From NCBI GenBank assembly GCA_030272585.1, contig BSYQ01000006.1:4427001-4491000 (forward strand): a stretch of 64,000 nt of DNA, written 5' to 3'. A program made the translations under genes and the position numbers. This stretch comes from Bryopsis sp. KO-2023. Its lineage: Eukaryota > Chlorophyta > Ulvophyceae > Bryopsidales > Bryopsidaceae. This document shows, in pieces, positions 22,109 through 30,104 of the stretch. The notes below the pieces were generated by a model. The model did no database searches, was not told where the DNA came from, and saw only the letters and a program-made list of their open reading frames with translations. How positions within the stretch are numbered: position 1 is the first letter of the stretch; each line of letters begins with the position of its first letter.

Positions 22109-23595
22109 CTACAAGCATCGATAAAAAACACGAAAACCTCAAACAGAGCAGGAGGAGACAATACATACATGCACATTTTTATTTTCGTTTCTTTTAATTT
22201 CTATTTGCTTTCTTCATCAGCCTCAATCACGAAATGTGGACTTCCCAAAGGGTACCATCCAAATAGCAAAGTGATACAAGAAATTGATTCAGTGCCTACA
22301 TTTTCTGGTTGAACAAGCATCGGTGTCGGATAATTGCAGGATCATTCCCGAGCGTGGATGCATGTTTATTTTATTTCCAAATCCCTAAACTGCGTCAAAA
22401 ATGAAGTATAAACTTCGAAATTACGGGCCAGGGGGGAAATAGGATTAACGGTGGGTTTTTAAGAGGGTCTTCCCCAGCCACTCGTCCCCACCTCCCATTT
22501 TATCTTGTTGAGTTAGTCCTTTGGGTTCTGTTTGATGTGTTCACCATACGTTGGCACAAATCAAACTTTCTGAGGGGAGATGGAGGAATTGGTTTGGGAT
22601 TGTTGTTCCATCTGGCGGCTGGGCACTCTGGGCACATGTCCCAAATGCCCAATCCCCAGTTCGAACAACATAGTCAGTTTTTGTTTCCAGGTCTGACTCT
22701 GTGAGTGCTGAAACTGAACCTTCACGAGGGGCCCCAGCGACTGTGAGTCGGAACTGCGATTTAGCCACGGAATTCAGTCCTTCGGAGCAAAATTCAAATC
22801 TGGCGATTCTGTGAGATTGTCGGTCGGTCGGTCATACCGCAGGCCCGACCTGGGAGCGAGTCCATGGGCACAGCTTCCCATCGAGGGTGCCCACACGCGC
22901 GCGCGAAGCAAAATCTCTTCCGAAAGGAAAGGTTGGTTAACCTGTAGGTCTAGGTTGCGGAGGGTTGAGTCGCAGAGAAGCGACGCTTGCAAAAGCTGGG
23001 TCACAGCAGACGAGACTCACCCCTTGCTCGCGGAGTCCATTGCTTTCCAGCAGCACACTCCTCGTCCTTGTTCTGACCTCGAAACCTGGGTAAACTTGAG
23101 ACGTGAGATCTGAACTGAGCTCTGTCGAACAGAGTTGAAAGAACAACAAAACGGGGAAAAACTTAAGCACCCCATACTCACGTGGTTTCCCTTGATCGCT
23201 ACAACGAACAGCCACACGAAAGAACGAGTCCAGAGTTTACACACAGTGGTTCTGTTGAAGAGCTTTGGGGCGCCACATGCAACGTGAATCACCAACATTG
23301 CAACATCGTGGACAGGCATCTTTAAATGAGAACATTGTCCTCATTTTGGTGTTCGAGGACAGATTTTGTGTTTTGTGGAAGAAAGGCGGCCAGAAAATCG
23401 AACAGAAGTGTAACTCGATGCCAGTTTGTGCCTAAGGCGACTTGTTTGATCGGCTTGGGCACTTTTATCTCAAACTTTCCAAACCGCCCCTAAATCCCAA
23501 AAATTTCTCAGTTTTTTTTCGAGTGCCCTATGCATGGTGTTGAACGAAAGAAACGATGTAGTAAAATGGGAGGGATATTCCCATATGCTAATGAA
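22109..23595 (-). other. Probable 5' exon region of the methyltransferase
   Basis: On the minus strand an ATG at 23319 opens a 45-codon frame ending at a GTGAGT donor near 23181. Two further GTGAGT/CAG-bounded open pieces follow at about 23090-23023 and below 22943. 22541-22768 is also open and acidic. These may be the leader exons encoding a transit peptide, but several chains of exons are possible and none reaches the exon at 22108 unambiguously. I therefore leave them out of the coding model. The plus strand holds only mirror frames. Confidence 0.3.
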
Positions 23596-24228
23596 TGTTG
23601 TGATTCGTAATGAGCAAGGGAGGGGTAGAATGATGTGCTAGAGAACTGGTACTGTTATAATGACCCAATCGGAATGAGGTTGTATAGTACAGATCTGGAT
23701 TTTGTAGTACAGATCTGTCTAGTGGTTTAGGATATATTGAGAACAAACTGGTGTTTGAACTGTCTTTTGTAACCTTCTCGTTTCCCCAATGTAACATGGT
23801 TTCGGAGCCAGGTTCGCCCTGGGAAAGTGCGCTCTGGGGAGGGCGCAAGTTGTGGAGCAAATCGCACAAACAGTGCGCAGTTAGTCACATCGTAACACCC
23901 AGGTGACGCCCAGAACGTCAAGTGGAGTGGGTGCGATCGATGGGACCTCCTACTATGAGGCACAGACCGTCTGGCCTTTTGCGCCCAAGGACAACGAGCG
24001 TGCGTCCAGAGCGACTGACTGGCAAGCAACGAGAACCGTCGATGAGGGTGGGTGTTTATGGGCAGCACAACCTGACGCAGGCGTGGAGAAGTGTGACCGC
24101 CAAGCACTCTTCTCGGAAGCAAGAAGACCCGTCGTGCGTGTACCACTGATACGAACGTTTCGGCCCAGTCGGACCACACAGTGGTTGGCCGCTGTTTGGA
24201 CCGCACTGGCCGAACTTTACGTACTGAG
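23596..24228 (+). mobile_element. Element G: LTR (23596-23796) plus start of internal region
   Basis: TGTTGTGATTCG at 23596 and AATGTAACA ending at 23796 bound a 201-bp segment with TGTT/AACA ends. It is followed without a gap by the primer-binding sequence TGGTTTCGGAGC (23797-23808). This is the layout of a 5' LTR and PBS on the plus strand. No matching 3' LTR was found. The internal part is short, non-coding and runs into element C, so G is a fragment. The left LTR edge is the less certain one. Confidence 0.55.
23797..23808 (+). other. Primer-binding site of element G
   Basis: TGGTTTCGGAGC follows the CA end of the LTR directly. The same 12-mer recurs beside six other LTR ends in the window. 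Confidence 0.75.
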
Positions 24229-24490
24229 TTGATCGGCCAGGCCGGGCCGATCCATTCCTTAATTGACAGTCAGACCACTCTGGGCCGTAGGATAAGCCGC
24301 GGCCAGCCTGGCAATCGCCACTGACGGACTTATCCACATTCGTGGCCCAGACTGAACTACGACAGATTAGGGGGATGATTGTGTTAGGCCAGGTGGACCG
24401 AATAAGCGGATATTCGGCCAGGCTGTCAGTGCGGGCCGAATACTTATTCGGCCCGGCCGGATACTTATTCGGCCCGGCCGGCATTATTGA
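24209..24490. repeat. GGCC/GAATA palindromic-word stretch
   Basis: Short inverted words built from CGGCC, GGCCGAATA and TTATTCGGCC recur many times, including two direct copies of ATACTTATTCGGCCCGGCCGG-type blocks at about 24440-24482. It lies in the presumed LTR of element C. No terminal inverted repeat or target duplication was found. Confidence 0.5.
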
Positions 24491-24589
24491 TGTACCTTTG
24501 TTTCCTTGTAAAAGCATTGGTTTACTTGCACTGATTCTCTAGACGAAGTCTAGCCGTTTTACTCTCTTCCTCAGAAAGTTCCTATCAAC

Positions 24590-24601
24590 TGGTTTCGGAG
24601 C
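24590..24601 (+). other. Primer-binding site of element C
   Basis: TGGTTTCGGAGC lies two bases after the CA end of the LTR, with the first Gag-like ATG at 24619. Confidence 0.75.
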
Positions 24602-25535
24602 GGCCGGAATCAGACGTCTTGTGCCAACCTATGTCCAACCCATCTCGGTCCAACAGTACCACGTCGACCGAGCTCGCCCCAGGCTACCCCACTCAACGAT
24701 ACCTACAGATCCCCCAGGAGTTGGTGTCGCCCTTTTGGCAGCGGTTTTATATTGACCAGCTGGCCGAGTTCTACGGAGAAAACGGAGTACGCGAGGGAAT
24801 TCCACCAGGACGCGAAGGGCCGGAAATCCCACGACCTGAAGCAGTGCCAAGTCCCCGTGGGCCGGACCCCAGAGACTGTGATACCGAGAGCGTCGGCTCG
24901 TGTGATTCCTGTTTCACCGAGGAACAGCGCAACGATCCGGCCTTCCAGCAGCTCTATCAGGAGGTCCTTCGTAGCCGAGACCCGCGTCTTCCCGCACCCG
25001 AGTCATGGACATCGTCCCCTACGACGAGGAGGCCGAAGCCGGAGTCCATCCCGACTATGTGGAGGACGAGATGAGCCTCGGCACCGAGGACGATCCGCCC
25101 GCGCCCCAGGGAGGAATGTACGTGCAGAACAACGTACAGAACTTCCAACACATCGAGGTGAACCAGTCAGAGACCGATGTGCGAGTCGCGCAAATCGCGG
25201 CCGGGGCCGAGGAATGGGCGGGCCGAACTCACGAGGAGTTGAGGGTCGCACTGGACGAAGTTCGTGGCCAACTCCATCAGTACCGTCACGAGGCCGAAGA
25301 ACGGCAGTACCATCTCGCGGAGGAGCAGTCGGCAGCTTTGGGTACGGCCCTCGAAGAACAACGAGCCATGATGCAGGACCAGCATTTGGCGGAAAGGGCT
25401 CAACTCGAGTCGCAGTTTATACAGCGCCTCGACCAACTCAAGGTCGAGAACAGCCAGCTCGTGGCCGAAATGGAACAACGGGTCCAAATGTCCCACGAGC
25501 GTACTGCGGCCCAAGCGGCCAAAGAAGTTCAAGAC

Positions 25536-25894
25536 CAGTCATGGGCTGCACAGGACAGGGTTCTGTGCAGGTTCTGTGCACCCTGTGCTGTCCTGTCCTG
25601 TGCAGCGGAATTGCACAGGCCAGAACAGCACAGACTGTCTGTGTTGTGCACAGATCGGACCTGCACAGCACAGCACAGAACTGCACAGAATTTGCACAGA
25701 ACTGCACAGAATCTGCACAGATTTTGCACAGAATCTGCACAGAACTGCACAGAAACTGCACAGAAACTGCACAGACCCTGTCTGTGCTGTGCTGTACAGG
25801 TCTGTGCACCTGTGCAGCACAGGTCTGACCCTGTGCACAGAACAGACAGTTTGTTCTGTCCTGTCCTGTGCACAGGGGTCTCAGCCCATGTCTG
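25536..25894 (+). mobile_element. hAT-type MITE, CTGTGCA-word family, copy 1
   Basis: The ends are CAGTCATGGGCTG and, inverted, CAGACATGGGCTG: 13 bases with one mismatch. The 8-base direct repeat TTCAAGAC flanks them (25528-25535 and 25895-25902). An 8-bp duplication with CAG-type ends is diagnostic of hAT elements. The 359-bp interior is almost wholly made of CTGTGCA and its complement TGCACAG in both orientations, so it could fold extensively. It has no transposase. Long open frames across it are translations of the repeat. It sits in the coiled-coil part of element C and is in opposite orientation to the copy at 48401. Confidence 0.9.
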
Positions 25895-26255
25895 TTCAAG
25901 ACCTTGGAGTGCGTACAGAAAGGTTGTCGCTCCAAATGGCCGACAACCGTGCCACGGTCGAGACCCTCGGAGCCGCCACCAAAGGCCTGCAGAAGGACGT
26001 CCGAGAGTTTCCTTCGGTGGACGAACTGGTCCAGCAATGGTCCAAGCAACTACCGCGGGAGCCCCAACGCGTCCAGGCATACGTTACCCAAACCGTGACC
26101 GAGCCAACCCAACAGGACGGTGCAGCCACCTCGGCGGGCCAAGTTCCGGTGCCACTTGTGGCCCCGCTCGGACCCAACGCTCCGCCACCCGTACCCGTAT
26201 TGGCCCCACAGGCCGTGGCCAGCAGACCACCTGCGCGGCCCATGATGCGTGCGAG

Positions 26256-26720
26256 CAGAGATAGGACTTTACGGTTACGGTCACCGTAACCGGACCGTAA
26301 CCACCGTAACCGGACCGTAACCGGAGTACAATTTTCGTCAGAAAATCGTACTTTTACGGCCGTAACCGTAGCACCGTACCACTCCGTACCGCTCCGTACC
26401 GGACCGTAACGACCGTAACGGCCGTAACAACCGTAAACCGTAGAAAGTGACCCCCGCAGGGTCCCGCGATTCCAAAAGAACCCAGGGGGATTCGAACCTG
26501 CGACCCTACTGACTGCAGCCTAACGCTTTAGCACTGAACCACGCTACTTCACGGTGATTTAGGGCCTACCGTAGTTATACCGTACCTGTTCCGTACCGTA
26601 AAAACAACATATTACTCCGGTTACGGTACGGAGTTACGGCCGTAGTACGGTGACCGTAACCCGACCGTAACCGGACCGGACCGGAGTCGGACCAAAAATT
26701 TGGCCCAAGTCCTATCTCTG
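26256..26720. mobile_element. hAT-type MITE, CCGTAAC-word family, with tRNA-like core
   Basis: Perfect 14-base inverted ends CAGAGATAGGACTT (26256-26269) and AAGTCCTATCTCTG (26707-26720) are flanked by the perfect 8-base direct repeat CGTGCGAG (26248-26255 and 26721-26728), so this is a complete non-autonomous hAT-type element of 465 bp. Both arms (26270-26440 and 26570-26700) consist of repeated CCGTAAC/GTTACGG words in both orientations. The middle 130 bases are a different, tRNA-like sequence. No transposase is encoded. Confidence 0.9.
26478..26553 (-). ncRNA. tRNA-like / SINE-head-like pol III unit
   Basis: Read on the minus strand there is an A-box-like TAGCGTGGTTCAGTGCTAAAG segment (26527-26547), an anticodon-loop-like CTGCAGT, and a perfect B box GGTTCGAATCC (26488-26498), spaced as in tRNAs. 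The stems pair poorly, so a functional tRNA is unlikely. A tRNA-derived SINE head or tRNA pseudogene carried by the MITE fits better. Confidence 0.55.
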
Positions 26721-27039
26721 CGTGCGAGAGGAGGAGGCCCTGCAATCCGAGACGCCAATCAAGTGCCACCCAGCCAAGCACCACCCATAGCCTATGCGTC
26801 CGGTTCAGATCCATTTGCAGCAATGGGGTCGTATGCGTCCGTTGGACAACAGGACCCATCAGCGGCCGGAGGATCGAGACCGCCAGCAGCTCGCCGAGTA
26901 CCGGCCGGAGGCCCAGGCGGCGGAGGCGATGGTGATGGTGATGACGGGCCCAATGATGGCAATGCGGGCCGAGGAGGAGGACCACCTCGAGGACCAGGAG
27001 GCCCAGGAGGACCGGGAGCATACTATGGATCCGATCACG

Positions 27040-27236
27040 ATCTAATCGGTCGTGGATTGATCGGTCCGACCGATTAAATCGTGATCGGGTTTTTCCGATC
27101 AGATCGATCGCCGATCAAATCGGTTTGGCCGATCATCGATGGAGATCGGCCGATCACCAATCTGATCGGCTGACCGATTTAATCGGCCAACTTTGATCGG
27201 CCGATCACGATCACACCGTTCAACATCGGCCGATCA
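27040..27236. repeat. GATCGG palindromic-word segment
   Basis: About 200 bases are made of CGATCGG, CCGATC and GATTTAATCGG words in both orientations. CCGATCACGATC occurs near both edges as a direct repeat. It interrupts the Gly-rich part of element C in the manner of the two MITEs, but I found no clear terminal inverted repeat or 8-bp duplication. Confidence 0.55.
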
Positions 27237-27255
27237 AGCGCCGACAGGGCGAGGC

Positions 27256-27287
27256 TGATAAGGGGGTCTAGGACCCCGAGACACAAG

Positions 27288-27326
<39 letters not shown>

Positions 27327-27336
27327 TCACTGGGAA
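27256..27336 (-). repeat. Element A LTR-end segment, left copy
   Basis: Nearly identical to 37664-37742: TGATAAGGGGGTCTAGGACC, then a CA repeat, a GA repeat and TCACTG. At the right copy it abuts the primer-binding site, which marks it as the 3' end of a minus-strand LTR. Confidence 0.7.
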
Positions 27337-27427
27337 GATTAATTTTTACAGGAGGGCCCCCTGCCCTATAAACCCTGTCGTACATCCCATTGTACTACAC
27401 AATTACCCAAAACCCGAGTTCTACCTC

Positions 27428-27916
27428 GTGCGCTTATACGGGGTGTGGCAGGAACAGCGAATCGACCCGCCACAGGTTCAGCTGAAGGACCTACATTTGG
27501 ACATGCGGGAGCCAGACTTCCAACCACTCCTTCAGGCTCCACCCACGACCCAGACTCTCACCGAGTGCTATCAGTGCTTGCGAAGGGACATGGGCTTTCC
27601 GAAAGGCCTTGCCCTGAAGCGCTTGGGTCCGTTGGTGAAAAAGTGGGCAGAGGAGTATGAGAAGCAGGAAAAAGAGAGAACACCCGAACCAGAAACAAAA
27701 GGAGAACAGGACCCAAAACAGGACGAAGGAAAAAGTCCTTCCGTGTCCAGCAGGAGTCCATCCTCGGAGCCCTCGTCTTTGGGACCTCTTCCTCCACCTT
27801 TGGATGAGGATTTCCCTCCTTTGGATCTGGATGAGGACGAGCCTCCGATCGACTTGGTGGCAGAGCCAGTCGATGAACCAGCTGACGACCCAGCTGAACA
27901 ACCAGCCGGCGGCTGA
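27428..27916 (+). CDS. Unknown open frame, acidic C terminus
   Basis: The frame is open for more than 160 codons with no ATG at its head; the coordinates start at a GTG, and the frame continues upstream to about 27330. It reads YLVRLYGVWQEQRIDPPQVQ, a Leu/Lys helical part (LKRLGPLVKKWAEEYEKQ), then a Glu/Lys/Pro-rich and finally Asp/Glu/Pro-rich tail. It has no known domain. Position between an LTR-end copy and the third ORF of element A, and composition like Gag-type linkers, suggest it belongs to a retroelement (part of C or the U3/LTR of A) and is not a host gene. Confidence 0.3.
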   Translation: MRLYGVWQEQRIDPPQVQLKDLHLDMREPDFQPLLQAPPTTQTLTECYQCLRRDMGFPKGLALKRLGPLVKKWAEEYEKQEKERTPEPETKGEQDPKQDEGKSPSVSSRSPSSEPSSLGPLPPPLDEDFPPLDLDEDEPPIDLVAEPVDEPADDPAEQPAGG

Positions 27917-28123
27917 GATGGCTTCTGGAGGGACAACGAAAAGCAGACCAAGCCGGAGACCAAGCTACCGTCCAAGCCAGCGACCAAGCCTCAAGACAGA
28001 ACGGGGTTTTTCTGTGGGGCTGATCATGGGTTTGGTATGGGATTTTTCATCGGTTTGTTTGGGGTTTAGTTTGCCGTTTAGTTGGGGTTTTTGTTGTGGG
28101 TTTGTTTGGGGTTTCTTTTTCTT

Positions 28124-29461
28124 CTAGTTCGACCTTTTTCTTTCTTTCTTTCCAGGGTTGTGACGGGTGTGGACACCCCCCCACGAGAGGGTGAGGTTCC
28201 AGTGGGTTCGGCACACCGTGTGGCTCGTGCATGTGGTGATCACGTAGCTATCCGCCAGCGCCGGCGGCGAATAGCACCACAAACAGATCGGTGGCTTTTC
28301 CCCACGCCTGTCCTTGAACCTCTTGGACATGTCGGCGAGCGCCTCTTCTTCCTCTCGCTCCTTCCTTTTCTTGGGCGCCGACTTTTCGTCGGTCTTTCCC
28401 CCGGTCTGTCCCCCGGTCAGGTCGCGGATTCTCCTGGGTTGTGGCTCAGAGATCATATCGTCTGCAACGTCGGGAACTTCGAAGTGCCCCGGTGCACGAT
28501 TTCTGATCCTGTCCAGCGTTTTATCCACCTGCGCATAGTCATACCCGGCAAGCCGGTGGTTAACCGGAACGCTTCCCTTGCCGTAGTAGACCGGCTCCTC
28601 TCCGTCTCTGATCGCAGCAGCAGCTCCAGCACCCTGCTCGATGATGTCGTCCATTGTCGCCCGACAAAGGTTTTCCACATAGTCCCCAAGGCGTGCGGGA
28701 ACGCTGTGGAGCAACCGGCTCATTAACCCGGACTGTGCCTCAGACGAGTACACAGCCGTTTGCCAGGCCGACCTTTCGTCTATGGACGTCAGGTGCGGCT
28801 GCTGTTTCGTCAACTGCGACTGCAGCTTTTTCTGCGTCTGGTTCGCAGTGTCGAGTTCCTTTTGAAGCTGCCTCAGCTCCTGTTCGGCTGTTCCCCTCGC
28901 TTGTTGAGCGATTTTCAGATCGTGTTCAAGTTGGGTTACTTGATTGCAGAGTCGTTGAGCTACACCCTCGAACTTTGTCAGGTGCTTCTCTGCTTGATCC
29001 GCCCGCGCGCGTTGTGCGTCGCGTTCTGCACGGAGTTCCAACACATCGTCTTGCAACCGTTGACACCTAGCTTGGAGAGTAGCTGGGTCGGCGTCACGGT
29101 CGAGTGTTTTTCCTGTTCTGGAACTAGGTTTTTCCGGCAGTTTTTCCGGCAACTCTGTCGGTGGGCGAATTACGATCTTGGAGGTGCCTTTGAGCAACGA
29201 TGTTTCGAAGTTCCGAAGTTTCGAAAGCACCGAAGGAGCTGGGAGAGTTTTCATGATTTTCGCCTTAGGTGGGGTGATAAGTGGTTTGGGTTCTCCTCTG
29301 GGTGGGCAAGCGTCGGCGAGAGTTCCACTCTGCCCTTTTCCGCTTTTCTCGCCGCCACTGCCTTTTGTTTTTCCGCTGCCACCCAATTGTTTTCCACTCG
29401 ACTCCTTTCCCTGAACCGCTTTTTCACCACTGCGCCACATGATCGGGCTGTGCTTTGGCAT
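28124..29461 (-). CDS. Element A third ORF: coiled-coil protein with Cys/His motif
   Basis: A 445-residue open frame lies downstream of pol in the same orientation. Residues 1-110 are basic and Ser/Lys/Gly-rich. About 125-235 form a long coiled coil (LQDDVLELRAERDAQRAR, LEHDLKIAQQARGTAEQEL). A linker contains KKRK, possibly nuclear localisation. The C terminus carries ICLWC, then 14 residues, then CTSHTVC: C-x2-C-x14-C-x2-H-x2-C. The third ORF of element B has the same order and the same finger-like motif. It lacks membrane segments or a signal peptide, so it is not envelope-like. Function unknown. A purine-rich GGAAAGAAAGAAAGAAAAAG tract (minus, 28154-28135) lies at its end and could be the polypurine tract. 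Confidence 0.65.
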   Translation of the reverse strand: MPKHSPIMWRSGEKAVQGKESSGKQLGGSGKTKGSGGEKSGKGQSGTLADACPPRGEPKPLITPPKAKIMKTLPAPSVLSKLRNFETSLLKGTSKIVIRPPTELPEKLPEKPSSRTGKTLDRDADPATLQARCQRLQDDVLELRAERDAQRARADQAEKHLTKFEGVAQRLCNQVTQLEHDLKIAQQARGTAEQELRQLQKELDTANQTQKKLQSQLTKQQPHLTSIDERSAWQTAVYSSEAQSGLMSRLLHSVPARLGDYVENLCRATMDDIIEQGAGAAAAIRDGEEPVYYGKGSVPVNHRLAGYDYAQVDKTLDRIRNRAPGHFEVPDVADDMISEPQPRRIRDLTGGQTGGKTDEKSAPKKRKEREEEEALADMSKRFKDRRGEKPPICLWCYSPPALADSYVITTCTSHTVCRTHWNLTLSWGGVHTRHNPGKKERKRSN

Positions 29462-29879
29462 TCTCTTTTTCTGGCTGCGCTTAGTTCTCCGACTAGTCTC
29501 CGACTTTTCTGTATGCGCGCCGAGAATAACCAGGCCAAAATGATCGCAAGTCCGCTTTAAGATACGCTAGGCGTATTAGCTCACGTACCTCGGTAACGTG
29601 ACACTCTATGGAGGTCGCCGTCACCACACGGGTTTGTGCCTATTTGATTTTACCCTAACTTGCTTATGTCAACTCAGTTCCACCTGCGGCGCAATCACGT
29701 GACCTCCAGGTCGGACATTAACCCATCACTTGATCCAATGTCCCCATCACCTGTTGTCAGTCGCTATGAGCGTGTGAGTTGTGCGTTAGGTAAACCTCCC
29801 CGGAAAGAAAACTGACCCCTAGCCTGTCCTGCGAACCGTTCACAGTTCTGTCACGGGAAAAGATAGCAACCCGTTCGCC

Positions 29880-29948
29880 GGAAAAGATGGAAACTTTCCC
29901 TAGGAAAAGATGGAAACTTTCCCTAGGAAAAGATGGAAACTTTCCCTA
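29880..29948 (-). repeat. Three 23-bp repeats between pol and third ORF of element A
   Basis: Three exact tandem units contain the core AAAGATGGAAACTTTCCC; a partial unit precedes them. A fourth close match (GGAAAAGATGGAAACTTTC) lies in the gag leader at about 37089-37107. The shared sequence in front of both gag and the third ORF suggests a common cis element such as a promoter motif. Confidence 0.7.
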
Positions 29949-30104
29949 GGCTTTTCCGGGAGTTCTACTTGGTGCTCTTTTCCTAAGTCTTTTTGGTATC
30001 CCATCTGGATAGCGTTCCAAATCGACTTTCTCGGCTTAATATTTTTCCCCCAGCTGGAAGGATAGTATTAAGTCGAGCGTGAACAGAGTGGTAATGATCC
30101 CTGG

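Larger units (their letters stand above)
24229..27255 (+). mobile_element. Element C: LTR retrotransposon fragment with gag-like region
   Basis: An LTR ends at 24587 (CTATCA), two bases before the PBS TGGTTTCGGAGC at 24590-24601. Its left edge is placed near 24229 only by a weak TGATC/TATCA match. From 24619 to about 27040 the plus strand encodes a Gag-type protein in more than one frame: an acidic N-terminal part, a long Glu/Gln-rich coiled coil at about 25160-25520, then a Pro/Ala- and Gly-rich part. No reverse transcriptase or zinc knuckle is seen. Two hAT-type MITEs (25536-25894, 26256-26720) and a GATCGG-word segment (27040-27236) interrupt it, and element A sequence begins at 27256. The element is broken in several places. 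Confidence 0.65.

Noticed and set aside
25576-26289. Long Cys/His/Thr-rich open frames across the CTGTGCA repeats (also at 48245-48844 and on the other strand)
   Set aside because: They are translations of a short repeated word in a non-autonomous MITE; all frames stay open because the word lacks stops.
27370-27385. CCCTATAAACCC on the plus strand as a promoter
   Set aside because: The adjacent LTR-end copy belongs to a minus-strand element, so a plus-strand TATA here has no supporting context.
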